The notes beneath the pieces were generated by a model. That model made no database searches and was not told the origin of the DNA. It saw nothing but the letters and a program-made list of their open reading frames with translations. From Actinomycetota bacterium (GTDB lineage: Bacteria; Actinomycetota; Actinomycetes; Streptosporangiales; Streptosporangiaceae), in contig JAJPIV010000135.1 of assembly GCA_021324595.1 (NCBI GenBank), positions 1-64,000 of the forward strand: a stretch of DNA of 64,000 nucleotides, read 5' to 3'. Every line of letters begins with the position of its first letter. Positions within the stretch are counted from its first letter, which is position 1. The translations under genes were made by a program, and so were the position numbers. Below are positions 1-7,731 of this stretch, in pieces.

Positions 1-90
1 CGGTCACGCGGGCAGCGGTCACGCGGGCAGCGGTCACGCGGGCAGCGGTCACGCGGGCAGCGGTCACGCGGGCAGCGGTCACGCGGGCAG
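1..90. repeat. 15-bp tandem repeat, six copies, at window edge
   Basis: Six perfect head-to-tail copies of CGGTCACGCGGGCAG fill the first 90 bases and may continue to the left. The period is a multiple of three, so the array could be read as a pentapeptide repeat (for example RSRGQ or VTRAA on the plus strand) if a gene ends here, but one minus frame meets a stop in each unit. It ends 14 bases before the promoter-like hexamer of the hydrolase gene. Whether it is coding cannot be decided from the window. Confidence 0.9.
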
Positions 91-103
91 CGGGTGGCCT
101 GGG

Positions 104-109
104 TAGTCT
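104..109 (+). promoter_or_regulatory. -10 element of a probable leaderless promoter
   Basis: TAGTCT lies 8 nt upstream of the GTG at 118. The spacing fits a -10 hexamer whose transcript starts at or very near the start codon. No Shine-Dalgarno precedes this GTG. Confidence 0.45.
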
Positions 110-117
110 GCCTGACC

Positions 118-1950
118 GTGAGCACACCGCGGTCCCTCCGGCGCTCCCGGCGGATCAGGCAAACCGTCCTCATTACCTCGCGCGGCCGGTTCGCGGCGCT
201 GATGGCCGCGCCGCCCGGCGGGATCGGCGAGCGCCAGCCCGCGCTGCTGGTCCCCGGGTACACCGGCAGCAAGGAGGACTTCCTGGCGGTGCTCGAGTCG
301 CTGGCAGCGGCCGGCCGCGTGGTGGCCGCCATCGACATGCGGGGCCAGTACGAGTCCGACCCGGCGGCGGACGGCGCCGGGTACGGACTCGGCGAGCTCG
401 GCCTCGACATCGTCGCGGTGGCCGCGGCGCTGGCCGGCGGCACGGGGCGGGTCCACCTGCTCGGCCACTCCTTCGGCGGCATCGTGGCCCGTCAGGCCGC
501 GCTTGCGGCGCCTTCGTCGTACCTGTCGCTCGCGCTCCTCGGCTCCGGGCCCGGTGCGATCGGCGGCGAGCGCGCCGGGGAACTGCGGGCACTGCTCGGC
601 CTTCTCGGGCCGGCGAGCGGCGACGGGGCGGCGCTGCGCGCCACGGTCGCCCGCCTGTGGGACGACCAGCTACGCCCGCGGGCGGAGGCGGCAGGCGTCC
701 CAGAGGACGTCATCGCCTTCCTGCGCGATCGCGCGCTCCGCACCTGCCCGGTCGGGCTGGCCGAGATGGCCAGGCACCTGCTGGACTGCCCGGACCGCAC
801 CGGCGAGCTGGCCATGGCCGCGCGATGGCCGATTCTGGTGAGCTACGGGGAGAATGATGACGCCTGGCCACCGCAGGCCCAGGAGCTGATGGCCCGGCGG
901 CTCGGCGCGCAGCGCGTCTGCATTCCCGGAGCCGCCCACTCCCCGGCCGTGGAGGCACCGGAGACCACCGCCGCGATGCTGACCGCGTTCTGGAACCAGG
1001 CGGAGTCTGGCCGCCAGGCGTTACGGACCGGGCTCACCCTGGGGGACGCCGGGATCGGCCAGCCCGTCCCACGGCTGCCGAGGGGGAGCCGCCAGCTGCC
1101 CCTCGCGGCAGTGCGCCCGGTAGTCGCACCAGCCGCACGCCGGGCCCGGCGCGGGCGGGAACACCGTGTCCGTGCCGCCGGCCCGCGGGCCGGCCCGGAA
1201 CAGCTCGTCGGCGGCCGCGCACTCGGCCGCGATCTCCTCGGCCCGGCGCAGGTGCCGCGCGAGGGCGTCCGCCGTGTGTGCCCACGTCACCACCTGCCCG
1301 GAGGGCAGGTGGTGCAGTTCCACCCTCCGGCACGGCCGCCGCAGCACCTGGCCGGCCGCGAGCGCGTAGACCGCGAGCGCCAGCGAGGTCCTCGCGTCGT
1401 CATCGGCCGGCGGGCGCCGGCCGGTCTTGTAGTCGACGACCACAAGCTCCCGGCCGCCCTCCCATGGCTCCGCGCGCAGGCCCCGGGCACCAGGCCCGGC
1501 ATCGGCGCCCGGCGCTCCGGCCGGACGGTCGTCGAGCCGGTCGATCCGGCCGGACAGGGCGATCCGCCCGGTCTTCATCCCGACCGTCCGCTCCACGCCC
1601 GCCGGCTCGGCATCCGGGTCCAGCCCGGCCACGTACCCCTCCACCATCGCCCTGGCCCGGGCCAGATGGGCGGCCGACTGCCCGGCGTCGGCATAGCCGT
1701 CGCCAATCCAGCCGCGCTCAAGCAGCTCCCCGGCCGCCTGGACGGTGCGCCGCGGCCTGGGCAGCCGCCACCACCCGGCGAGCGCGTTGTGGACGGACGC
1801 GCCCAGGCTGTGGTGCGCCCAGGGCGGTCCCTTGGACGGCCGCGGGTGGTCGAGGTAGGCCATGCGGTACCGGCGCGGGCACTCCAGCCACGAGCGGAGC
1901 CGGCTCGGCGTGCACGGGTAGAGCCCGGGCGGCATGCCCGCGAGGCCTAG
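118..1950 (+). CDS. Alpha/beta hydrolase, ORF overrunning into antisense of the next gene
   Basis: Probable serine hydrolase of the alpha/beta fold; substrate unknown. Visible landmarks are the oxyanion-region motif LLVPGYTGSKEDF, the nucleophile elbow GHSFGG near residue 116, an acid-loop candidate YGENDDAWPP and the catalytic His in GAAHSP. The fold is complete by about base 1010 (roughly 300 residues). No stop codon occurs there: the frame stays open to 1950, and the last ~310 codons are the antisense of the RecB-like gene in the same codon register, so they are probably not functional protein. GTG 118 is preferred over GTG 94 because of the -10-like hexamer at 104-109. The missing stop could be real or a small sequencing error near 1000. 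Confidence 0.7.
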   Translation: MSTPRSLRRSRRIRQTVLITSRGRFAALMAAPPGGIGERQPALLVPGYTGSKEDFLAVLESLAAAGRVVAAIDMRGQYESDPAADGAGYGLGELGLDIVAVAAALAGGTGRVHLLGHSFGGIVARQAALAAPSSYLSLALLGSGPGAIGGERAGELRALLGLLGPASGDGAALRATVARLWDDQLRPRAEAAGVPEDVIAFLRDRALRTCPVGLAEMARHLLDCPDRTGELAMAARWPILVSYGENDDAWPPQAQELMARRLGAQRVCIPGAAHSPAVEAPETTAAMLTAFWNQAESGRQALRTGLTLGDAGIGQPVPRLPRGSRQLPLAAVRPVVAPAARRARRGREHRVRAAGPRAGPEQLVGGRALGRDLLGPAQVPREGVRRVCPRHHLPGGQVVQFHPPARPPQHLAGRERVDRERQRGPRVVIGRRAPAGLVVDDHKLPAALPWLRAQAPGTRPGIGARRSGRTVVEPVDPAGQGDPPGLHPDRPLHARRLGIRVQPGHVPLHHRPGPGQMGGRLPGVGIAVANPAALKQLPGRLDGAPRPGQPPPPGERVVDGRAQAVVRPGRSLGRPRVVEVGHAVPARALQPRAEPARRARVEPGRHAREA

Positions 1951-1959
1951 CTGCTCCAC
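1021..1959 (-). CDS. RecB-family PD-(D/E)XK exonuclease
   Basis: Predicted single-domain RecB-like nuclease (PDDEXK_1 type), about 312 residues. The N-terminus carries the family pattern TPSRL followed by CPRRYRMAYLD; the catalytic core shows GRIDRLD and VVVDYKTG (the D and K of the nuclease motif); the C-terminus has a cysteine cluster ACGWCDYRAHC, which together with the N-terminal Cys resembles the iron-sulfur cysteine set of AddB/RecB-like nucleases. Start GTG 1959 (VEQLGLAGMPP) is chosen to keep the conserved beginning; ATG 1935 is an alternative. The gene is fully overlapped by the antisense extension of the hydrolase ORF. It probably acts in DNA repair. Confidence 0.8.
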   Translation of the reverse strand: MEQLGLAGMPPGLYPCTPSRLRSWLECPRRYRMAYLDHPRPSKGPPWAHHSLGASVHNALAGWWRLPRPRRTVQAAGELLERGWIGDGYADAGQSAAHLARARAMVEGYVAGLDPDAEPAGVERTVGMKTGRIALSGRIDRLDDRPAGAPGADAGPGARGLRAEPWEGGRELVVVDYKTGRRPPADDDARTSLALAVYALAAGQVLRRPCRRVELHHLPSGQVVTWAHTADALARHLRRAEEIAAECAAADELFRAGPRAGGTDTVFPPAPGPACGWCDYRAHCREGQLAAPPRQPWDGLADPGVPQGEPGP

Positions 1960-2074
1960 GCTCTCATACTGGCGCACGCCCGCCGCGCCGGCGCCGGCGC
2001 AAGGCCCGCCGCGCCGGCGGGCGCAGCGGGTCACGCGCGCCGGGGCGCCGCCGGCCTGTCCGGCGCGCGCCGGG

Positions 2075-2695
2075 TCAGCCCGCCGCGCCGGCGAGAAGGC
2101 CGTCCGGACCCGCAGCGACCCAGGCATCGAAGCGGCGTTCCACCGCTGCCACGGTGGTCTCATCCCCGTGCCCGGGCAGGATCCGGGTGGCGCCGTCCAG
2201 GGTCAGGATGGCCGCGCCGATCGAGCTGATCTGGCCGGCGAAGTCGGTGAACAGGCCATCGTGGGCAACGGGGCCCGCCGCGGTCACCACGTCGCCGGTG
2301 AAGACCACGCCAAGCTCGTCACTGTAGAGGCAGACCGAGCCGTCGCTGTGCCCGGGCGCGTGAATCACCTCAAGCGTGACGCCCGCGATCTCGAAGCGCC
2401 CGCCATCCTCCAGGTCGAGGTCCGGCGGCGCCTCGGGGTGAATGTCGCGCCAGGCCAGGCGGTCCCCCGGGTGCAGGGCCACCTCGGCGTCCGCATGCCG
2501 CCTGGCCAGATCGATGGCGCCGGCCGCGTGCCGGGCGTGCCCGTGGGTGCAGATCACGTAGTCGACCTCGCGGTCGCCGATCGCGGTGAGCACCCCGTAG
2601 GCGTGCTCCCCGGGGTCGATGACGATCACGCCCTCGTCGTCGCCGACGATCCAGGTGTTCACCGCCCCGGTGACCACGTCGATGCGAGCCCGCAT
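2075..2695 (-). CDS. Metallo-beta-lactamase-fold hydrolase with altered metal motif
   Basis: A 206-residue MBL-fold protein of the glyoxalase-II-like type. Metal-binding landmarks are THGHARHAAG near residue 51, APGHSDG, FTGDVV and LPGHGDETT. In the canonical HxHxDH motif the aspartate is replaced by arginine (HGHARH), which would remove a ligand of the second zinc, so the enzyme may be mono-metal or altered in activity. The substrate is probably a thioester or hydroxyacyl compound by family analogy, but nothing here specifies it. It lies upstream of the RecB-like gene on the same strand. Confidence 0.85.
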   Translation of the reverse strand: MRARIDVVTGAVNTWIVGDDEGVIVIDPGEHAYGVLTAIGDREVDYVICTHGHARHAAGAIDLARRHADAEVALHPGDRLAWRDIHPEAPPDLDLEDGGRFEIAGVTLEVIHAPGHSDGSVCLYSDELGVVFTGDVVTAAGPVAHDGLFTDFAGQISSIGAAILTLDGATRILPGHGDETTVAAVERRFDAWVAAGPDGLLAGAAG

Positions 2696-2729
2696 GCCCC
2701 GCCTCCCGGTGACGCCCGCCGCCGGGCAC

Positions 2730-3359
2730 CTAGCCTAGACCGGCCCGGATCAGCGCGCGCACGGCGCCGACGATGAGCTGGACGGCGATTGCCGACAGCA
2801 GCAGCCCGGCGATCCTGGTCAGCAGCTCCACGCCGCTGTTCCCGAGCACCTTCAAGATCGCCCCGGAGAAGCGCATCGCCAGCCAGAGCACGGTCACCAC
2901 CGCGAGGATGGCCACGGTGAACGCGGCGGCCGCGCCGGCCGAGCCGATCCGCTGGACGAACAGCATCGTGGCCACGATCGCGCCGGGGCCGGCCAGCAGG
3001 GGCGTGCCGAGCGGGACGAAGGCCACGTTGGCCCGGGTCCGCTCCAGCTGGGCGGGGTCGGCCGCCTTGCCGGTGAGCAGCTCGAGGGCGACGAGCAGGA
3101 GCAGCAGCCCGCCGGCCGCCTGGAGCGAGGGCAGCTCAACCCCGAGGTAGTCCAGGATGGACCGGCCGAACAAGGCGAAGGCCACGATCACGCCGAGCGC
3201 GACCGCCGCGGCCTGCCAGGCGAGCCGGTCCCGCTCGGCCCGGGGCCTGATCGCCGTCATGCCCAGGAAGACCGGGACCACCCCCGGGGGGTCGGTGATC
3301 ACCAGCAGCGTGACGAAGGACTCCCAGAAGAACCTGACGTCGGAGACCAGCGGGCTCAC
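2730..3359 (-). CDS. MarC-family integral membrane protein
   Basis: A 209-residue membrane protein of the MarC/UPF0056 family, whose biochemical role is unresolved. About six hydrophobic segments are visible; the family signature is at the start (ITDPPGVVPVFLGMT) and in LLAGPGAIVATMLF. Start GTG 3359 overlaps the stop of the PHP gene by four bases (GTGA), indicating translational coupling. The longer open frame upstream of this GTG is antisense-type low-complexity sequence and is not used. Confidence 0.85.
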   Translation of the reverse strand: MSPLVSDVRFFWESFVTLLVITDPPGVVPVFLGMTAIRPRAERDRLAWQAAAVALGVIVAFALFGRSILDYLGVELPSLQAAGGLLLLLVALELLTGKAADPAQLERTRANVAFVPLGTPLLAGPGAIVATMLFVQRIGSAGAAAAFTVAILAVVTVLWLAMRFSGAILKVLGNSGVELLTRIAGLLLSAIAVQLIVGAVRALIRAGLG

Positions 3360-4222
3360 CCGGTGATCACCGCCGCGCCTGTGCCGGCCGCGAGCAGGCG
3401 GCTCACCACGTCGGGCTCGGTCCGCTCGCAGCCGACCCGGTCGCGGGTCAGCGCGCCGTGGTCGTCGCTTCCGCCGGTGACGGCCAGCCCGAGCTCGCCG
3501 GCCAGATCGCGCAGCGCGGCCCTCGCCGCCCGGTCGTGATCGGGGTGGTCGACCTCGACCCCGCCAAGGCCGGCGGCCGCGAGCTCGGCGAGCAACCCGG
3601 CCGGCACCTTCCCGCCGGGCCGGCAGGGGTGCGCGAGCACGCTCACCCCGCCCGCGGCCCGGACCAGGGCGACCGCCGCCGCCGGGTCCGGAGCGTACCG
3701 GGGCACGTACGCCCGGCCATCCGCGGCGATCCAGTCCGGCATGAACGCCTCGGCGACCGACCCGACCACCCCTGCCTGCACCAGGGCGCGCGCGATGTGC
3801 GGGCGCCCGACCACGCCGCCGGCGGCGATCGCGGTCACCTGCTCCCAGGTGACCGGCGCGCCGAGCGCGGCCAGCCGGGCGACCATCGCCCGCGCCCGGC
3901 CCAGGCGGCCGTCCCGGACGGCGCGGCACTGGCGCGCGAGGGCCGCGTCGGCGGGATCGAACAGGTAGGCGAGCAGGTGCACGCTGCGGCCGTCGCGGCG
4001 GCAGGACAGTTCCATCCCGGGCACGAGCGCCATCCCTGGCGGCAGGGCAGCCTCCGCCTCGGCGAGGCCGTCAGCGGTGTCGTGGTCGGTCAGCGCGAGC
4101 ATGCCGACGCCGGCCGCCGCGGCCCTGCGGACCACCTCGGCCGGCGGTCGCGTGCCGTCCGAGGCGGTGCTGTGGCAGTGCAGGTCGGCACCGGTCCGGG
4201 CGGCGGAGGGCGGCTGGGGCAC
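3356..4222 (-). CDS. PHP-domain phosphoesterase
   Basis: A 288-residue PHP protein of the TrpH/YciV type, expected to hydrolyse phosphoesters, possibly the 3'-phosphate of adenosine 3',5'-bisphosphate or short oligonucleotides (family knowledge, not shown here). Metal-binding motifs are intact: DLHCHSTASDGT near residue 13, LTDHDT, PGMELSC, GRPHIA, LAHPCRPGG and GGSDDHG. The GTG at 4222 directly precedes the fold. It is coupled to marC by a GTGA overlap. Confidence 0.88.
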   Translation of the reverse strand: MPQPPSAARTGADLHCHSTASDGTRPPAEVVRRAAAAGVGMLALTDHDTADGLAEAEAALPPGMALVPGMELSCRRDGRSVHLLAYLFDPADAALARQCRAVRDGRLGRARAMVARLAALGAPVTWEQVTAIAAGGVVGRPHIARALVQAGVVGSVAEAFMPDWIAADGRAYVPRYAPDPAAAVALVRAAGGVSVLAHPCRPGGKVPAGLLAELAAAGLGGVEVDHPDHDRAARAALRDLAGELGLAVTGGSDDHGALTRDRVGCERTEPDVVSRLLAAGTGAAVITG

Positions 4223-4314
4223 GCAGCAGACTGTAGCGCGGCGAGCGTGGCCGGCCCGCGAGGCCAGGCGCGCCGGCCTGGTCCCCGGGCCCGCGCCGCC
4301 TGGCTCTGCGCGGC

Positions 4315-4944
4315 CTACCCGGGCAGGCGCGGTGACCGCGCGCCGAACGGCAGATCCAGGTCCTGGCCGGGATCCCGCAGGTCACGCAGGGTCATCGGCT
4401 CCACGAGCAGGGTGCCGGCCGTGTCGGGCCACAGGACGATCCACAGCCAGCTGGCCAGCACCTCCCCGACGAAGGCCGCCCGCCCGGGGGCGTCGACGTG
4501 CCAGAGCGGGAACTCGTGGTTGCCGAGTTCCACCCAGGCGACCGGTGGGCCGCTGACGACACCCTCCCCGGCGTCGGGGCCGGGCAGGCCGGCGCAGCGG
4601 GCGCCCAGGCCCACCCCCATCTCCTCGCTGACCAGCAGCATCTCGCCCAGCCCGCCGACCGGGTTGGGGCCGGAGAGCGCCACCACGCATCCCCGCGCGC
4701 CGGACCGCTCGTCGCCTGCCAGGGCGAATCCCGTTACCAGCCAGCCGCCGGGCAGCGGCCATGGCAGCAGGACCGGGACGCGGGCGTGGCGCACCACGTC
4801 GGCCAGCCCCTCGCGGGACAGGCTGCGCACCTGGCGCAGCGGATGCACGTCGCCGTGCCTGCCGCACCGCCAGGCGCTCGACCAGGCGCTCGGGGGCATG
4901 ACATGGCTGCCGCACCGGGGGCAGCTCAGGTCCGTATCCGTCAC
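4315..4944 (-). CDS. Conserved actinobacterial protein with N-terminal zinc ribbon (DUF6758-like)
   Basis: About 209 residues. The first 30 residues hold CPRCGSHV and WRCGRHG, a small zinc-ribbon-like pair; the rest is a mixed alpha/beta domain rich in conserved-looking tryptophan (WVELGNHEFPLWHVD, LASWLWIVLWP). It resembles the actinobacterial family now called DUF6758, which sits beside PHP and marC genes in Streptomyces as far as I recall. Function unknown. GTG 4944 has a GGGGG stretch at suitable distance; GTG 4953 is an alternative start. Confidence 0.75.
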   Translation of the reverse strand: MTDTDLSCPRCGSHVMPPSAWSSAWRCGRHGDVHPLRQVRSLSREGLADVVRHARVPVLLPWPLPGGWLVTGFALAGDERSGARGCVVALSGPNPVGGLGEMLLVSEEMGVGLGARCAGLPGPDAGEGVVSGPPVAWVELGNHEFPLWHVDAPGRAAFVGEVLASWLWIVLWPDTAGTLLVEPMTLRDLRDPGQDLDLPFGARSPRLPG

Positions 4945-5043
4945 GCCGCGCACCCCCGCCGGTCACCACGCTCCTGCCGCTACAGTGCTCTGGCGGGGCC
5001 GCGCGTAAACGCGCCCGGGCCGGCGACGGCGCTTTGGACCCGC

Positions 5044-6030
5044 TCAGCCGCCGCCGTGCCTGGCCAGCCCGGCCGCCCGGCCCCGCGCCGCGATGGCCTG
5101 GGCCAGCCTGCGCGAGGCCTCGTCGATCATCTCGCCGCCGAACATCACCGCCCCACGTCGCCGGACGGCGCTCGCATGCTCGTAGGCCTCCAGGATCGCC
5201 TCGGCCCGCTCGTACTCCTCCTGGCCGGGGCGGAACGCGCTGTTCACTACCTCGACCTGGTCAGGGTGGACGACCCACTTCCCGTCGAAGCCGAGGGCCG
5301 CCGCGCTCACCGCCGCCGCCCGCAGGCCGTCCAGGTCGCCGATCGCCGCGTATGGCCCGTCGATCGCCTGCAGCCCGGCCGAGCGCGCGGCCACCAGCAC
5401 CCGCAGCAGCGGGTAGTGGAGCGCATCGCCGGGATACCCCGGCGGCGGGACGCCGATCCGCAGCGAGCGCATGCCGAGGCTGGCCATGAGGTCGGCGGGG
5501 CCGACGATCAGCGTGGTGAGCCTGGGCGAGGCGGCGGCGATCCGGCCGGCCGCCTCGAGCCCTGCCGCGTCCTCGATCTGCGCCTCGATCGCGATCCGGC
5601 CGGGGGGCAGGCCGGACGCCTGCTCGACCTGCCCGAGCAGCAGGTCGAGCCAGTGGATGTGGGCAGGGGAGGCGACCTTGGGCAGCACGACCGCGTCGAT
5701 CCGGCTGCCCGCCCGGGTGACGACCTCGATCACGTCGGCGAACGCCCACTGGCTCGCCGCCCCGTTGACCCGCACCGCGAGCAGCCGGCCGCCCCAGTCC
5801 GTGCCGGCCGCCACGCCCGCGACCAGGTCGCGCGCCCGCTCCTTCTCGGCCGGGGCGACCGAATCTTCCAGGTCGAGGATCAGCTCGTCGGCGGGCACGG
5901 CGGCGGCCTTGGCCAGGAACCGCTCGCTGCTGCCCGGGACGGTCAGGCAGGACCGCCTGGGCGCTGCGGCCTGGAGCGGGGCCGGAGCGCCTGCCGCGCG
6001 TTCACCGGGGCTGGCCATGGCATCTAGCAT
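5044..6030 (-). CDS. HpcH/HpaI family CoA-ester lyase (CitE-like)
   Basis: A 328-residue TIM-barrel lyase of the citrate lyase beta/malyl-CoA lyase family, expected to cleave or form a 3-hydroxyacyl-CoA such as malyl- or methylmalyl-CoA. Landmarks are SCLTVPGSSERFL, the acidic metal motif LILDLEDSVAP, VRVNG, IEAQIEDAAGL and the C-terminal GFDGKWVVHPDQVEVVN. It diverges from mrp with only six bases between the two start codons (ATG 6030 and ATG 6037). ATG 6018 is an alternative start. The exact substrate cannot be read from the sequence. Confidence 0.82.
   Translation of the reverse strand: MLDAMASPGERAAGAPAPLQAAAPRRSCLTVPGSSERFLAKAAAVPADELILDLEDSVAPAEKERARDLVAGVAAGTDWGGRLLAVRVNGAASQWAFADVIEVVTRAGSRIDAVVLPKVASPAHIHWLDLLLGQVEQASGLPPGRIAIEAQIEDAAGLEAAGRIAAASPRLTTLIVGPADLMASLGMRSLRIGVPPPGYPGDALHYPLLRVLVAARSAGLQAIDGPYAAIGDLDGLRAAAVSAAALGFDGKWVVHPDQVEVVNSAFRPGQEEYERAEAILEAYEHASAVRRRGAVMFGGEMIDEASRRLAQAIAARGRAAGLARHGGG
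6025..6030 (+). promoter_or_regulatory. -10 element of a probable leaderless mrp promoter
   Basis: TAGCAT ends 6 nt before the mrp ATG at 6037, inside the divergent lyase start codon region. There is no room for a Shine-Dalgarno, consistent with leaderless transcription. Confidence 0.5.
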
Positions 6031-6036
6031 GGTCGC

Positions 6037-7215
6037 ATGACGACCTCCTCGCCGCCAGGGACTCCCGCCGCGCCCGCCGAGAGCGCGCAACCGACCGCCG
6101 AGCAGGTCATGCGCGCGCTCGGCGGCGTGCTCGATCCCGAGATCCGCCGGCCGATCACCGAGCTCGGCATGGTCAAGCACGTCGAGGTGGCCGACGGCGG
6201 CGCCGTGAGCGTGGAGGTCTGGCTCACCGTGGCGGGCTGCCCGCTGCGGGAGACCATCACGAGGGACGTCCAGGCCGCGGTCGGCGCGCTGCCCGGCGTC
6301 ACTGCGGTCCGGGTCGGGCTCGACGTCATGACCGACGAGCAGCGCCGCGAGCTGCAGGCCAGGCTGCGCGGCGGCCGGGCCGAGCCTCGGATCCCGTTCG
6401 CCGAGCCGCAGTCCCTGACCAGGGTCATCGGGGTCGCGAGCGGGAAGGGGGGCGTGGGCAAGTCATCCGTCACGGTCAACCTGGCTGCCGCCCTGGCCGC
6501 GGCCGGCCAGTCGGTCGGGCTGCTCGATGCCGACATCTACGGGCACTCGGTGCCGCGGATGCTCGGCACCGGCGACCGGCCTACCCGGGTCGAGCAGATG
6601 ATCATGCCGCCGGTCGCGCACGGCGTGAAGGTGATCTCCGCCGGCATGCTCAAGCCGCCGGGCAACGACCCGCTGCCGCTGCGCGGGCCGCGCCTGCACG
6701 GCCTGCTGCAGACCTTCCTCGCCGAGGTCTACTGGGGCGACCTGGACGTGCTCCTGCTCGACCTGCCACCGGGCACCGGCGACGTGGCGATCTCCGCTGC
6801 CCACCTGCTGCAGGGATCGGAGCTGATCGTGGTGACGACGCCGCAGCTGGCCGCGGCCGAGGTCGCCGAGCGGGCCGGCTCGCTGGCCAACCAGCTTCAT
6901 CAGCGGGTGATCGGCGTCATCGAGAACATGGCCTACCTCGCCTGCCCGCACTGCGAGGGCCGCGTCGAGGTGTTCGGCAGCGGCGGCGGCGAGGCGGTCG
7001 CGCAGGCCCTGACCAGGCTCACCGGCGCCAGCGTCCCGGTCCTCGGCCAGGTGCCGATCGACCTGAGGATGCGCGAGGCGGGCGACGGCGGGATCCCCGT
7101 CGTGCTCGGCGAGCCCTCGTCCCCGGCCGCGCGCGAGCTGGCCAGGATCGCCGCGGGCCTGGCCCGGCGCTCGCGCAGCATCGTCGGCCGCCAGCTCGGC
7201 CTGACCCCGGTCTGA
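6037..7215 (+). CDS. mrp: Mrp/ApbC iron-sulfur cluster carrier ATPase
   Basis: A 392-residue cytosolic P-loop ATPase that carries Fe-S clusters to apo-proteins. Residues about 20-105 form the MIP18/DUF59 domain (GGVLDPEIRRPITELGMV). The deviant Walker A motif GVASGKGGVGKSS follows near residue 132, then LDADIYGHSVPRMLG, the switch LLLDLPPGTGD and the cluster-binding CxxC in AYLACPHC. All key elements of the family are present. It converges on tatB. In actinobacteria mrp commonly sits by the sigE/tatB locus. Confidence 0.93.
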   Translation: MTTSSPPGTPAAPAESAQPTAEQVMRALGGVLDPEIRRPITELGMVKHVEVADGGAVSVEVWLTVAGCPLRETITRDVQAAVGALPGVTAVRVGLDVMTDEQRRELQARLRGGRAEPRIPFAEPQSLTRVIGVASGKGGVGKSSVTVNLAAALAAAGQSVGLLDADIYGHSVPRMLGTGDRPTRVEQMIMPPVAHGVKVISAGMLKPPGNDPLPLRGPRLHGLLQTFLAEVYWGDLDVLLLDLPPGTGDVAISAAHLLQGSELIVVTTPQLAAAEVAERAGSLANQLHQRVIGVIENMAYLACPHCEGRVEVFGSGGGEAVAQALTRLTGASVPVLGQVPIDLRMREAGDGGIPVVLGEPSSPAARELARIAAGLARRSRSIVGRQLGLTPV

Positions 7216-7219
7216 CCCG

Positions 7220-7267
7220 CGCCGGGCCGGCCCCGTCCGACCCGCGCCGTGCGCCGTCGGCCCGGCG
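7220..7267. terminator. Inverted repeat between convergent mrp and tatB
   Basis: A perfect 10-bp inverted repeat (CGCCGGGCCG at 7220-7229, CGGCCCGGCG at 7258-7267) with a 28-nt GC-rich loop lies between the mrp stop and the tatB stop. It could act as a bidirectional terminator; no T-tract follows. In such GC-rich DNA chance repeats of this size are not rare. Confidence 0.35.
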
Positions 7268-7285
7268 AGCGGCCGGCCAGCGTCG

Positions 7286-7648
7286 TCAGGTCGCCTCCAG
7301 GTCATGGGGCGGGATCTCGCCCGGGAGCAGCCGGGGGTCGCCGTCGGCCGCGGAGATGTCCGCCGGCCCCGGATCCGGCCCGCCGACCGCGGGCGGGAGG
7401 TCATCCTCCAGGTCGTCGAGCAGGTGCTTGCGGACGAATGCCCGGGGGTTCAGGTCGCTCAGGTCGAAGTCCGCGAATTCCGGGCCGAGGTGCTCGGAGA
7501 GGTCGGCCCGCGCCGAGTCGGCCAGGCGCCGCAGGTTCCGCAGTGCCTGCCCGGCCTGGGCGGCGATCCTCGGCAGCTGCTCGGGGCCGAAGATCACCAG
7601 GCCGAGCAGGGCGAGAATGAGGATCTTGTCGATCGACAGTCCGAACAA
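7286..7648 (-). CDS. tatB: Sec-independent translocase subunit TatB
   Basis: A 120-residue TatB. An N-terminal membrane helix (KILILALLGLVIFGPEQLP) ends in the invariant FGPEQLP turn and is followed by an amphipathic helix (AGQALRNLRRLADSARADL) and a disordered acidic tail. It forms the Tat substrate-binding complex with TatC in the membrane. The start is TTG at 7648, which alone puts the first helix at the usual distance; GGGAG lies 8 nt upstream. It is the last gene of the sigE locus on this strand. Confidence 0.9.
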   Translation of the reverse strand: MFGLSIDKILILALLGLVIFGPEQLPRIAAQAGQALRNLRRLADSARADLSEHLGPEFADFDLSDLNPRAFVRKHLLDDLEDDLPPAVGGPDPGPADISAADGDPRLLPGEIPPHDLEAT

Positions 7649-7731
7649 GGTCTCGCGCTCCCGCCTTCGTGACCCGGGCCGGCCGGCCAGGTCCGCCGCT
7701 CTCAGCGTAACCGCACAGGCCGGCCTGCCGG

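Noticed and set aside
1-90. CRISPR array
   Set aside because: The 15-bp units are contiguous with no spacers.
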